Positions 51,179-61,749 of a stretch of DNA of 64,000 nucleotides are shown in pieces. The first letter of the stretch is position 1. The number at the start of each line of letters is the position of its first letter. The position numbers and the translations under genes were made by a program. The notes under the pieces are model-generated. The model worked only from the letters and a program-made list of their open reading frames with translations, made no database searches and was not told the origin of the DNA. Source of the stretch: Saccharomycopsis fibuligera x Saccharomycopsis cf. fibuligera (taxonomy: Eukaryota > Ascomycota > Saccharomycetes > Ascoideales > Saccharomycopsidaceae). The stretch lies in contig CP012809.1 in the NCBI GenBank assembly GCA_001936135.1, positions 372,001-436,000 on the forward strand. Direction: 5' to 3'.

Positions 51179-54100
51179 TCAGGCATGTTTGAGCAAACCT
51201 TCCCTGACGTACCTTTTACGCAAGACAGAAATATATTCCAAGAATTTAGCGGGATTGGATTCAATACCTTTAGTGTAAACATAGTCACCAGCTAAATGCG
51301 TACTGAAAATTCTTCTCAAATAAGCTTCAGGAATTCTGGCCAAAATGTTTTCGATGCCAACTTCTGTCAACAATAAGTCAGGCAATGCATCCACAAGCAC
51401 TGCATTTCTAAACTCCACATCTTCGTCCCAAAGAGCCTTGCTATCAGCTAAAGAATCAGCAAGCTCGTTGATTGCAAGAGATAATTCATCCGACAAAATC
51501 GAAATTGGTTTATTGGTTTCTTTCTTAAGATTCCAAAGAGCATTAAATTCCAAACGTGCATTATGTTGGATAATTCTTTGCACCTCTTTGACATACTTTT
51601 GGTAAAACTCTGGCTTAGCGGTACTTCCAGGGCTAATGCACATCTTAGATAAGAAACTGGCATCATCAAAAGCTAAAGATGCAAGCACTTCTTTAGATGA
51701 TGATGTGACACCACCTTTGTTAGTTGATGCATCTTTGAATAAAGTAGCCCCGGCACCTTCAAGAATAAGTTTAGCAGACTGGGTAATGAACAAGTTTGCA
51801 CCTTCAACAATGTATGGAATTATTGATTTACCAGTTTTAGAGTCAATAAGATTGTGAACATTATTAGCGTCAAGAGATGCTGGGCGACCGCCACATGGCA
51901 CAAATAAATCAACTTTGCCAAACAAATCTTTTAATCTCAAGTGGAAAGTGTTACGGAAAACAACACCATTTGGGAAAGTCACGCCATTTGGCAACTTGAT
52001 ATCAACGTCATCAACGGCAACTAAGTAGCCATCTTTACTCAACTTCGATTTATCGTAATAGGAGATGTCCAATCTTGCTTTAGCCAAACGCACCAACTCG
52101 TCTTTATCTAATCCATTTGGATCACCAACCACAGCTGGACCATCAACAATGGCCACATAACTCTCAGCTGGTTTTGATAACAAGATTTCATTGGAACCCA
52201 AATCACCACCAGGACCACCAGTTTGAAATTTTGTAATTTTTTTGCTTGCGTCATTGGCATCAATATTCAATGTAGAGTAGATTTTTTCCACGTATGATCT
52301 GACAGACAAGGTAGTCATACCATATTCATCGTGTGGAATACCTCCCAATGATGGTGATTTACCAGTGAAGAATGATTTCCACCATGGCGCACCTCTCTTA
52401 CGGGCATGCAATGTAGCCCAGTCAACAAAACCTGAAGTACCTTCATCCGGACCCATGAAAAGAATTTCTGACTTTTTGTATAAATCAACAATAGGCTCTT
52501 TGACTCCAGGAATATTGTCTTCGATCAATAAGTCCAAAATGGAATCAATATATTTTTCGAACGAAGCTCTTGGTCTCGTTTGCGCAATACCAGTGTTCAA
52601 CAAGATAACCCCTTTGGAACCACCTTCTGGAATATCTTTATTTTTACGTTGCTGAGTGCTTGCAAGGCCATAGTTCTCGTCTATCAAGTTTCTAACATTG
52701 ACAGCATAAGCATCTTCGCTTCTGGATTGAACAACTCTAATACCACCACGTGCAATGTCTCTGAATCTAATGTGGAAACCTCTGAATTCTGAGCCAACAA
52801 CAAAGAACATACCAAATGGCAAGTTAGGATACTCTTCCTTTGGTAAAAATGAAGGTTCTAATCTGAAAGAAATGGCAACTTTGGTAGGAGTATAAAAGTT
52901 GGTTTTCAAAACGCTCTTGTTAAAAGCATATAATGCACGAAGTACCAACGAATCATGCTCATTTTGAGAAACATTCTTTGCTAATATTTCTTCGAACTCT
53001 TCATCATTAGTGACAGTCTGAATTGTGGATAAACGTTGATAGGATAAGGTCTTCTCCACTCTTGACTTAATATAATGGACATCAGCAAAATGGCGATATA
53101 ATCTGGCAATAATATCCTTATGTTTGATGAAAACTTCTTTGATGAAAGTCTGTGTGTAAGTTTCTGCTCTCAAACGATTTTTCAAAGATCCCAAGACTTC
53201 TTGATGCTGTAATGACTTGGAAGGATCCAACAAAGTAGTTAATTTGGCATATTCTGGGCCCAAACGGTTTAAAAAGTGAGTAACAAAGATAACCCCACAG
53301 TGAGCATAGATACTTTCTTGCAATGACAATTTACCAGCCGCAAAGCTATCATAGAATTCATTATTTGGAAGACAATACAACAAAGAAGCTTCTTTGATAA
53401 CTTGATGGACAGACAATTCTGAGGTTACAACATCATCGCTTGGGACAATATATGCGGAAATGACAGTGACGCCGTTAGCAAATTGTTCAACATACTTTCT
53501 GGTTTCCGAGAGTTTGTAGTAGTTCAACAAAGCAGTCAAAGCTGAGGAGTAATTTGTAGATGTCTTTTGGTTAAATCCAATGACAAGTCTATATTCTAGA
53601 GAGTTTTCCACTCTGTAGTGATGAATCACTGGGCCGCCAACTTGAACAACTTCAGTAATAATTTTGGAATACAATTCTTTGGTGTTTTCAGAAGAAATTC
53701 TCAAAAAAGTTTCATCACCAATCAAGTTCAAGTCAGTGGTTTTGGCATTGACTTTATCAAGGTTCTTGAAAGCATTTTTGTAAACAAAATATAATCTCAT
53801 GAATTGATCATTAGCCTCAGAAGTCTTGGCAGTTGGTAATTTCAAAGGGGCCTTGAAGGCTTCAAGTCTGTAAGAAGCGGTTTTTGGATCAGAACCGTTC
53901 AAATACTTTGCATCAATTCTTTTTTCATATTGGGTAGAATAATATTCCGGGGAGTCTGGGATAGAAGAATCAAAGTAAACCGCATGATCATCAGCTTCTC
54001 TCAAGTGGTGAATGAATGGAACATCAAAGTTTCCCGAGGCAAACTGTTCCAACTTGGCGGCGTACAAGGCATGAATGTGAGAGACAATACCCGAAACAGA

Positions 54101-54319
54101 CTCCCTGGCAAAGTAGACGTCATCAATGCCCAAAGATTCATAAAACCATTTGGTTTCTGCTTCAAGAAGATTCTCAGGGATGAAACCAGCTTTGTCCAAC
54201 TCGTCAAGAACTTGATCAAATTGTTTATCTTTACCAGCAAAAGGAACTGGAATGTATCCGGAGGCATTGCTTTGCAACGACAAAGAGCCGATGTTTGGGG
54301 TGTCAATGTTGAGACTCAT
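51179..54319 (-). CDS. GDH2: NAD-dependent glutamate dehydrogenase
   Basis: 1046 residues, the large-subunit (about 115 kDa) NAD-GDH type; S. cerevisiae Gdh2 has 1092. It oxidatively deaminates glutamate to 2-oxoglutarate and ammonia. The catalytic domain occupies the C-terminal half: FRGFHIRFRDIARGGIRVVQSR, then PEGGSKGVILLN with the substrate lysine, FMGPDEGTSGFVDW, and the dinucleotide region QTGGPGGDLGSNEILLS. VDLFVPCGGRPASLD and YIVEGANLFITQSAKLILE follow, classic GDH motifs. The N-terminal half is the fungal-specific helical region. The ATG is at 54319. The gene is typically nitrogen-repressed; I did not assign specific GATA sites. Confidence 0.96.
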   Translation of the reverse strand: MSLNIDTPNIGSLSLQSNASGYIPVPFAGKDKQFDQVLDELDKAGFIPENLLEAETKWFYESLGIDDVYFARESVSGIVSHIHALYAAKLEQFASGNFDVPFIHHLREADDHAVYFDSSIPDSPEYYSTQYEKRIDAKYLNGSDPKTASYRLEAFKAPLKLPTAKTSEANDQFMRLYFVYKNAFKNLDKVNAKTTDLNLIGDETFLRISSENTKELYSKIITEVVQVGGPVIHHYRVENSLEYRLVIGFNQKTSTNYSSALTALLNYYKLSETRKYVEQFANGVTVISAYIVPSDDVVTSELSVHQVIKEASLLYCLPNNEFYDSFAAGKLSLQESIYAHCGVIFVTHFLNRLGPEYAKLTTLLDPSKSLQHQEVLGSLKNRLRAETYTQTFIKEVFIKHKDIIARLYRHFADVHYIKSRVEKTLSYQRLSTIQTVTNDEEFEEILAKNVSQNEHDSLVLRALYAFNKSVLKTNFYTPTKVAISFRLEPSFLPKEEYPNLPFGMFFVVGSEFRGFHIRFRDIARGGIRVVQSRSEDAYAVNVRNLIDENYGLASTQQRKNKDIPEGGSKGVILLNTGIAQTRPRASFEKYIDSILDLLIEDNIPGVKEPIVDLYKKSEILFMGPDEGTSGFVDWATLHARKRGAPWWKSFFTGKSPSLGGIPHDEYGMTTLSVRSYVEKIYSTLNIDANDASKKITKFQTGGPGGDLGSNEILLSKPAESYVAIVDGPAVVGDPNGLDKDELVRLAKARLDISYYDKSKLSKDGYLVAVDDVDIKLPNGVTFPNGVVFRNTFHLRLKDLFGKVDLFVPCGGRPASLDANNVHNLIDSKTGKSIIPYIVEGANLFITQSAKLILEGAGATLFKDASTNKGGVTSSSKEVLASLAFDDASFLSKMCISPGSTAKPEFYQKYVKEVQRIIQHNARLEFNALWNLKKETNKPISILSDELSLAINELADSLADSKALWDEDVEFRNAVLVDALPDLLLTEVGIENILARIPEAYLRRIFSTHLAGDYVYTKGIESNPAKFLEYISVLRKRYVREGLLKHA

Positions 54320-55806
54320 TGTGAGAGGGAAATGTGATGAGAAGAGGTTTCAAGAGATGGTAAGAAAGATTTCAGTCAAGAAGTTCCTTGCTAGTGAAGA
54401 GAAATTAGTCAAAAGAAAAGAAAATTGACAGACTGTCTTCTTGTTATAAGGACAGAGTTGCAATTCAATAGGCTGAGCAAAAATAAGCTTTGAACCTAAG
54501 TTAAGCGCCAATAGTAAGGAGATATGGGAAGTGAAAAAGTTGAAAATGGAAAACACTAAAAGAGTTAACCAAGAGTAGTGTACTGTAACAGAAGGATCAA
54601 TAATAGAAGATATACTGAAAAGAGGGCTAGGAGGCAAAGAAATAATAGCAGCAGCAAAGCACGAGCAAGCAGATGAGGGATTTATATATATCTCTACCTC
54701 TGTGTAGTGGTATCTATGGACGAGGTCTAGGTATACTGTTTCCCGGAACTGTCTGTCGGGCGATGAGCCTGCACGCCAATCCGGCTAATGCGATGATGTT
54801 TTTCCGGTTCAATGTTGCAGCGCCCCCCACCAGCTGTCATGAAATCCGACCCAAAGACTTTCGACTGTTTGACGTTGCCAGCTGGCGGTGCTGCTGTTTC
54901 CGGGCACCAACTGTGGCGGCGAAACCTATTCAGATTTCCCCTATTTTTGATGGATAGATGATGCCCATCATAAAACATGGAGTGTTACAATAACACAGTG
55001 CAGTGCAGTGTTGTGTTGACTCGAACGCTTGGAGCAGATTGCTGTCAACAGCGTGTGCGTTTGCAATAATGCGTTTGCAATTGCAATTATCCCTCATGTC
55101 TGTCCGCTCATTGGCAGTGTCTCCACCAATAATGATACTCGGTAGACAACTGCGATTTTGTAGCCGCTACTAATATTATTTTCATCGCTATTATCCTCAG
55201 AGGTACAGACGGTAAGTACTCTAATGGCACGTACAGCCGCAGCCTCATTAGCCAAACAGAAAAAGTTAAGAACAAAAAACGCGCAAGCATTTTTTCACTT
55301 GCTAATGAGTTAATTTGCGGTCGGGTCGCATAGCAGTGGCAAATACTTGCCACCTGTTATCATTGTAAAGGGCAACAGTAATACTACTTGCAATTGGGCT
55401 GTCCTCTTAGAGTGAAAAACCTTCGAAAAAGGTAGTACTATTTAACGAGCCTACAAACTGAAGTAACCTGTACTAGGTTCCGGTTCCAGGTTCCGGTTCT
55501 AGCTAGCTTCTTTGAAATACGGCCGTATCGTTTTCTTCAACGCCGGCAGTAACCGGTTGCTGTCATTGGCAGGCGTGGGGGGTTCGCGGGCTATTTCTGA
55601 GCAGTTCCGCAGCTTCATTTTCTGTTTGTGTCCACGCACCGAGACGTGGTTTTGGATGCATCCTAAACCACCGGTCTCTAGGCATTGCAATGTTCATGTG
55701 CACAACTGTAGATGTGAATGTAATGATAAGGATATGCCCATTTTCCTGAGATTTTCACAAGCAATAATCCCCATTAAACCACCTCGTTGTGTTTCGGACA
55801 AAGGAA

Positions 55807-55808
<2 letters not shown>

Positions 55809-55847
<39 letters not shown>
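55809..55847. repeat. Poly(A) tract, 39 A
   Basis: The longest homopolymer of the window, uninterrupted on the plus strand. Frames reading poly-Lys or poly-Phe through it are artefacts. Confidence 0.9.
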
Positions 55848-55852
<5 letters not shown>

Positions 55853-57967
55853 CGCCCGTATTGCTGTGACGTGTTTCTTTAGGGATAATGGAACATTACA
55901 TAGTGGTGGGAAAGTGAATGGGAAAGAGTGACAAAGCATAGAAAAAAATTTTTTACGAGAGCTCATTATCCCACGAATTGTAAGGCGCCGATATCAAGAG
56001 CTGCATTTGATGCCCCATATACATGTTGGAATATTAGTCAATGTTGTTGTTGGCTTTTCTAAAGAGATAATACCGCTATCAGCAATCTGTTATCAGCTTA
56101 AACATGAGTAATAAAAATAAATTTCAAAATGAAAACCACTGAACCTAAACTGCAGCTTTTACCGATCACCCGGGAAGTACCGAAACGCGTACCGAGGGAA
56201 AGGCCATATGCCCTCGAACCTTGCAAAGAGAGTGGGGTGCAAACCCTCGTCTTGTCAACAGAAAACACTTCGAAACCTAAAGAAATAATAACAATTGATA
56301 AAAAAGAGAAATTACCCAGCCAAAATCTTCCAAATTTCTTCTGGTTGATGATCCATTGAGGCTTGCGAATGCCGTGTGCCAATGGTCCATTTGATTAAAA
56401 TGGAGCAGACAATCCGAGTGCCTTTGTGCTGTCTTGTATGCGCAACAGTGAGTTCACCAGTCTTGCTGTTTGTTTCATTAGCTGTATGACAAAATAAACA
56501 TGCGTAAATGTAGCATTTATGTGCTGCGATACTCCATCATTGACTCCTCACTCGTCAGCACTAAAGCACTAAATTAAAATCCACGAAAATAAATAACTGC
56601 ATTGTTTACTATAAGAGATTGATGATGAATGATATCAGTTAACCGCTGTTAGCTAATGCCAATTTCGTTCTTACCAGTCACTACAAAGCGGCAAACGTGT
56701 GTTTTCGCTGTCCGAATCCAGAAAGTGGTGGCTTTATTCTTTGTTTATTGCTTACTTGGTCAGATTCCTGTATCAAATTCCCGTATCAAAAGCAACAGAT
56801 TAACACAATCAACAAGGCTGTAGAATAACAAATAGTTATGTCATGGCCCTGGCTCTCAGCAAATCATTTAACAGCTTTTTTTAACTTAGCAAAAACACGT
56901 CATCACCTGTACTGTGCCAGCCGTGAGCACAATTGCGTATCATGTTGAGCTTTGTGGTAGTTAAGAAATCCAGCCTGGTCCTGCACCCCAATTTCCCCGC
57001 GGAATTCGTGCCTTTTTTTTTTTTTTTTTTTTTGGAGCTAGCCCTGCTCTTTGCAATCTACCGCACATCCGCATATTAGCATCGTCATCAATACATTGGC
57101 AACTGATTTATTGCACTAAACATTTCAACAAAAAGAAAGTAGTATACAAAGGCAATGTGCTGATTATATTTGAGACAATTGACTCGTGACTTGCAGTTTT
57201 GTTTTTTATTGTTGTATCGTGTTTGTGTACATTGATTTCGTCGGGGTTCAAATCACAGCCAGTCATGCCTTTGCGGGCGAATAAACCATGAAGGATATCC
57301 ACCACTTAGCTACATGCAAGCTTACCAATTTTTACCCCAGCTTTTTTTCTTCTTTTGGGCAATCATCTATATTTAGTGCGGAGTTATTCAATATATAGAC
57401 TATGATATCCAAAAAATCACCAATCCATCTGGCTTTCTAGTAGTCTCTAGACACTGTTGTAAATGTCGCAAAAGTTGGATAATTGAAAAACCCTTGGCTT
57501 GAACTACTTACTCTGCCCACAGTTCCGCACATCAAAGAAATTTAATTGCCACTTTCTTTCCAGCGTAGTTGCTTTTATATTAAGGGAAAGTTGTGCCGAG
57601 CGGGTTCTCTCAGCCGCGTGCCAAGAATATACATACAAATATCTCCAACGAATATAACACGCATCGAAAGCTGAAAGCCGTTCATAATAAAACACAAGCT
57701 CAATTCTCCTCCTCATACTAACAAGCAAAAAAATGGCCCTCGGATATTTTCAGAAGCTTATTACAGAAATAGAAAAAGTTTGGGAAAAGAAATACAACTC
57801 TATATTTTCTATTATATGTATATAAAATCAAAAGAAAACTTTAAAAAAAAAAAAAAGGAAAGAAAAACTTGACCTAAGAATAATCCATTTGCAAAACATA
57901 AACAACAAAAAACAAAAACCGAGAAAACACCAGTAAGTAAAACTGCTCTTTCAAGTAAATTGAAAAA

Positions 57968-57969
<2 letters not shown>

Positions 57970-58004
<35 letters not shown>
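57970..58004. repeat. Poly(A) tract, 35 A
   Basis: Lies 56 bp past the stop of the first secreted-peptide gene (poly-T in that gene's sense), so it may be part of its 3' UTR or terminator. Confidence 0.9.
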
Positions 58005-58007
<3 letters not shown>

Positions 58008-58060
58008 GGCGTTAACTTAGAACAAGTATCCAGAAAACTTGCCAAAGATTTATTTGTGGA

Positions 58061-58420
58061 TCATTCGCTATCAGTGTTTTGAACAGCATTGTAACCACCA
58101 ACAAGAGCACTTGCACCACCAAAGAGACCAGAACCAATCTTCCATATTTTTTTCCAGATACCTTTATCTTGAACACCGTCGGTGCTGTCTCCACTAGTGG
58201 AATTAGTTGCATTGTTGTATGCGTCAAAAGGAATTGCTGAAGGAACAATAGATTGTTCTTGATATTGGCCACTAGCTGCAACGTCGGAAGTGGCAGCTGA
58301 AACTGTAGAAGAATCAATTGTAGACGTAGCTGTTAAAGAAGAAGCAATTGGCAAAGAGCTTGCTAGCTGACCAGAGATGATAAAGAGAGCAACGGTTGAG
58401 GTCAAAGTAGAGAATTGCAT
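58061..58420 (-). CDS. Small secreted peptide precursor 1 (VQDK family, amphipathic helix)
   Basis: 119 residues from the ATG at 58420. Residues 1-22 form a signal peptide (MQF start, hydrophobic VALFIISG, cleavage likely near LASS), followed by LPIA. Residues 25-80 are Ser/Thr/Ala/Asn-rich with two N-glycosylation sequons (NAT, NST). VQDK is at 83-86. Directly after it, GIWKKIWKIGSGLFGG (87-102) and ASALVGGYNAV form a cationic amphipathic helix with two Trp and GxxxG-like spacing. There is no Lys-Arg Kex2 site before the helix. The layout resembles precursors of secreted membrane-active peptides; this function is inference. It is tandem with three paralogues on the same strand. Confidence 0.75.
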   Translation of the reverse strand: MQFSTLTSTVALFIISGQLASSLPIASSLTATSTIDSSTVSAATSDVAASGQYQEQSIVPSAIPFDAYNNATNSTSGDSTDGVQDKGIWKKIWKIGSGLFGGASALVGGYNAVQNTDSE

Positions 58421-60103
58421 GATAAATGTGTTTTGAGTAGGTTGAATGGTAAGAAAATGGCAATTTGAGAAATTAAACGATAATGAGAGTTTAGTTTTTT
58501 ATATTTGTATGTTAATATAGATAACTCACTAAATAATTATTTTCAACTCACGAAATGTCAAGTAGCTTTATATATCTGTTCAATTCATCTTCCCCTCGAT
58601 CATCAGTACTGATTTCCAGCATCTTACCACCAATGGTGATGTTTGTGCTCTATTATTGATGTTATTTGCTGATTTTTCAAATACGCTTTTTACCGTATTA
58701 TGACTTCTAACAACATCATCATCCGCGTACCCATGAGAACAACTTGTTGGTTCGTTACACGTCGCTGGAGATTATCGATCTCTAACGGTAAAGCTGTGAC
58801 AGGTTCCTCGCGCTGTTTCATGCGATATCATGCAGGGCATGCATATACGCCAACGAAGTTTCTTGGAATCCATTTTTTTAATTCTGGTTTAGCATTTTAT
58901 AATACTGTCAAACGTCGCCTCCATGGTTATTACCACAATGTTTGAAACAACTGCCTTTAACCAAAAAGATTAACTTTTGTATTTGGTACACACAGAAGGA
59001 GCTTTTTGCTTTCGGTCTTCAAAGGCCTACCAATAACGCTTGTGTCCGCTTGCGTATTCCGTCATGTCAAACAAGTCTCCTCTGGTAACAAGAAATTCAG
59101 CTATGTGTTATCTCGTCTACTAGTGCTTAGTAGCTTGAGGAGCCAAGTTAATGAGTGCAAACTGTCTTTGTTTAGAAATAAGATGACGAAATTACCATGG
59201 AATATAAGCATTTCTGGGAGGCAGAGTAATCACATTTAAGAATATCTACCACTACCACCAACATTATCGAATTCGGTTTCAAAAGGAAGAAGCTCAACGT
59301 CACCCGAAACTGGTTTCAAATGTAAAAAATATGATATGGTAGCGGTGTTGGAATTTTTTCATGATGGTTTTGGTTTTTTTCTTTTGATTTCAAAATGGAA
59401 GCCAAAGTCCCCAAGATTAAGAGTCGTCAGAACAAAACTAAAACACCAAGACAAAAAGCCCTGCCTCAATACCCAGGCTAGAGACTATATTTTCCTTGAA
59501 GCATAGAGAAATACTTCTAATATGGAAGATAGGTGCGTAACTTCAGTTTGAAGCTTCTAGAAGCATAAAACGTGAGGAAGGGAATCATATAATACACTTC
59601 TGGACCCAAAGTTATGATTAAAGAAATTGATTGACTAAATGGCCTCTCAAATACTAATAAGAAGTCAACACATTTTGGTAGACAACCAAGCACTGGTTTT
59701 ACCTTTTTTTTTTATCTTACTGGATTTTCATTGTTTCTTTTCTTTTAGCTCTACCTTTTGTTACAGGACACTTTTACTTATTGCTATAGCAAGACGCTCG
59801 AAATAGTCGGCAATCTAAGAACAACCAAACTTGTGTCATACATTTCTATCATTAATAGCTTTGGAAGTACAATTGGTTGTTTTCATAAAAAGAAAAAATT
59901 CAACTTAATATAGTATTTTGGTAAAAATTATCAGAAGCAAAAAAAAAAAAGTCCAAAAGTAAAAGAAACTTTGTCAACAAAAAGCAAAATACAAAAGAAA
60001 AATGATGAAAACAAATCTAATACAATAATCTTATTTCCTCATCTCGCGCACGACAAGGTCATACCAGAAGAGTTTTTTTTTAGTTCCCTAATATGATTAA
60101 AAA
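58421..60103. promoter_or_regulatory. Upstream region of peptide gene 1, and 3' flank of peptide gene 2
   Basis: 1.7 kb without a credible gene; plus-strand frames at 58700-58945 and 59006-59239 have no domain, and the latter opens with TTG. TATATATC near 58570 may be the TATA region of gene 1. A palindromic GTTTCATGC..GCATGCAT module lies about 395 bp before its ATG and has a counterpart before gene 3. The A-rich tract 59938-60000 lies in the 3' flank of gene 2. Confidence 0.45.
58815..58870. promoter_or_regulatory. Upstream module shared by peptide genes 1 and 3
   Basis: GTTTCATGC at 58815, CATGC at 58829, GCATGCAT at 58838, then ACGC and TTCTTGGAA. The same order of short blocks occurs at 62163-62212 before gene 3, at nearly the same distance from the ATG (395 and 414 bp). 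It could be a regulatory site or leftover similarity from gene duplication. Confidence 0.35.
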
Positions 60104-60454
60104 TCAATTTTGTTGATCATGTCTCTGCTTAATCTGGTCTGCTGCGCTACCAGCCGTCAAAGCAGATCCAAAAGCACCAGCGATTCCGGAACTTACTTTC
60201 CAGAACTTTTTAAAGCCCCCTTTTTTGCCTTTCTTTTTCTCTCCTTTCTTACTAATTTTTCTACCGCCTTTTTTGTCTTGAACTCCATCAGTTGTATCAG
60301 TGATCTTTGTGCTGCCGACTGATGGATTGTTGTTGTTAGCAGGGCTAACCGCTAGGGCACCAGAGTCTTGCAGTGGAGCAGCAACAGGCATAGATTGAGC
60401 GCAATGGCTAATTAATGCCAACAAAGATAAAATTGAAGTTATGGTGAATTGCAT
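60104..60454 (-). CDS. Small secreted peptide precursor 2 (VQDK family, Lys-rich)
   Basis: 116 residues from the ATG at 60454. The signal peptide is residues 1-20 (MQFTITSILSLLALISHCAQS), followed by MPVA, which aligns with LPIA and LPVA of the paralogues. A short pro-region leads to VQDK at 58-61. Unlike its relatives, it next has an 18-residue Lys/Gly stretch (KGGRKISKKGEKKKGKKG). The helix core follows: GGFKKFWKVSSGIAGAFG and SALTAGSAADQI, aligning with KKIWKIGSGLFG of precursor 1. Dibasic KK pairs in the insert could be processing points. The function is unknown; a cationic secreted peptide is inferred from the layout. Confidence 0.72.
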   Translation of the reverse strand: MQFTITSILSLLALISHCAQSMPVAAPLQDSGALAVSPANNNNPSVGSTKITDTTDGVQDKKGGRKISKKGEKKKGKKGGFKKFWKVSSGIAGAFGSALTAGSAADQIKQRHDQQN

Positions 60455-61383
60455 GATGGCAAAGTGATGTCTTTCTGTGTATTTGGCGTCAAAAAAAAAA
60501 AGTAAATTAAATGGAAAAATTGGTACGTAACCTTAGTGATAAAGGTGACTGTTAAACTTATGATAATGGTAAGAACAGAAATATCATTACCACATCTTGA
60601 AAAGCCGTGGTTTATTACCCTCTATATATACCTCTCTCTTTGTGCCTTTTTCAACTTTTTGTTTCTTTCTTTTTTCTTCAAATCTGCCTAATCTTCGGGA
60701 AGTCGATATGAACAATCAGTTAAGTAATATATTGCTTCAAGCAAGACTTTGTAAAACTATTAGCTTCAGTTCAATTTACAGGTTGCTAGAAATGATACAT
60801 TGTTGACCGTTTTAGCAGTGTGTGTAATTTTATTGGAAGCTTTGTAGATTAGCTTGATACCTGAAGTAGCATTGTGTGTACGATGTTGGTGGAAACATGT
60901 ATGTTAGTTTACTGGTCGCCGGCCCTCTCCTACTATGCGCTTTGAACAATATGCACATAACTCACCGATGTTGGTATTCTAGGCCACCTGCATTAAACAA
61001 TGCTCAATGCTCAACGTGTCACGTCCCAAATGAAACATAAAGTATATGCCATTGACTCGGCACAACAATGATGTATTAATTATTTTGTTGACAACTATTG
61101 TGTGGTTTTGGATGCCTAGATTTTGGAAAATGGTGCTGTATGGTTGTTTACATGCTGTTAACAGATCTACTGGAGGTAAAAAAGTTTTTTGTAACAAGTT
61201 AGCATTTGAAATTCTATTATAATAATTTAGGACAAGCTCTATAGAGGCAAAAATGGGGCTAAACGAAAAAAAAAAAAAAAATAAATAAATAAAAGAAAAT
61301 AATTGAAAACTGCTACTGTATTTAGCCATTGTTTTATTTATGGTAATTTTGTAATCAGATATGTTTTTTCGATAATTTTGAAA
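60455..61383. promoter_or_regulatory. Upstream region of peptide gene 2, and 3' flank of gene 3
   Basis: 929 bp. An ATG-started minus-strand frame at 61329-60979 (116 codons) exists, but its hydrophobic start comes from translating an A-run (61266-61281) and it shows no VQDK or family feature, so I did not call it. CTCTATATATACC at about 60619 is a likely TATA region for gene 2. Confidence 0.4.
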
Positions 61384-61749
61384 TTAGTTGTTTTGGTAAC
61401 TGCTGACAGCACTAGCACCAGTAGAAGCGGCACTTGCGCCCTTGAAGACACCTTTGACAACTTTCCAGAGTTTGCTAAAGATGGACTTGTCTTGAACTTC
61501 ACTTGTAGACTCAGAAGTGGTAGAGTTTTGAGCACCGTTATTGGTGGCAGAAAGTAGTTGGGTGTTATTGAGGGCAGTTGGTGAATATAAGGCATTTTCA
61601 ACAGCAGTTGCAGTGGCGGTGCTGTAAGCCGCGCCGGCAGAAGTAGTAGTGGAAACAGCAGAGCTTTCCACAGCAACTGGCAAAGCGTTGATATACTGGG
61701 AAGAAGCTGCCAAAAGAGCCAAATGTGTTGCCAAAGAAGAAAATTGCAT
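61384..61749 (-). CDS. Small secreted peptide precursor 3 (VQDK family, amphipathic helix)
   Basis: 121 residues from the ATG at 61749. The signal peptide spans residues 1-22 (MQFSSLATHLALLAASSQYINA), followed by LPVA. Residues 27-84 are a Ser/Thr/Ala/Asn-rich pro-region with sequons NNT and NST. VQDK is at 85-88 and is followed at once by SIFSKLWKVVKGVFKGAS and AASTGASAVSS: one Trp, four Lys spaced on one face, then a small-residue tail. The core K-L-W-K-V-x-x-G-V-F-x-G-A-S is nearly superimposable on precursor 1 (K-I-W-K-I-x-x-G-L-F-x-G-A-S). This makes 1 and 3 the closest pair, in agreement with their shared upstream module. Confidence 0.75.
   Translation of the reverse strand: MQFSSLATHLALLAASSQYINALPVAVESSAVSTTTSAGAAYSTATATAVENALYSPTALNNTQLLSATNNGAQNSTTSESTSEVQDKSIFSKLWKVVKGVFKGASAASTGASAVSSYQNN

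Larger units (their letters stand above)
54320..58060. other. 3.7-kb gene-poor region upstream of GDH2
   Basis: Everything between GDH2 and the first secreted-peptide gene. 54320-54960 is probably GDH2 promoter; 54720-54940 is GC-richer and open on both strands (an ATG frame at 54673-54957 encodes 94 residues), but I see no conserved domain. Short direct repeats occur at 54997-55012 (CAGTGCAGTGCAGTG), 55054-55085 (GCGTTTGCAAT units) and 55477-55499 (AGGTTCCGGTTCC units). Long A tracts lie at 55809-55847 and 57970-58004. An ATG frame at 56129-56359 (76 residues) is unsupported. No RNA gene was recognised. Confidence 0.5.

Noticed and set aside
54673-54957. 94-codon ATG frame upstream of GDH2
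   Set aside because: It lies in the expected GDH2 promoter, is open on both strands because of GC-rich composition, and has no conserved features.
56129-56359. ATG frame of 76 codons in the GDH2-peptide gap
   Set aside because: No domain, signal or family similarity; its length is expected by chance in a 3.7-kb spacer.
60979-61329. 116-codon ATG frame between peptide genes 2 and 3 with a signal-like start
   Set aside because: The hydrophobic start derives from an A-run read as Phe codons, and there is no VQDK or helix feature.
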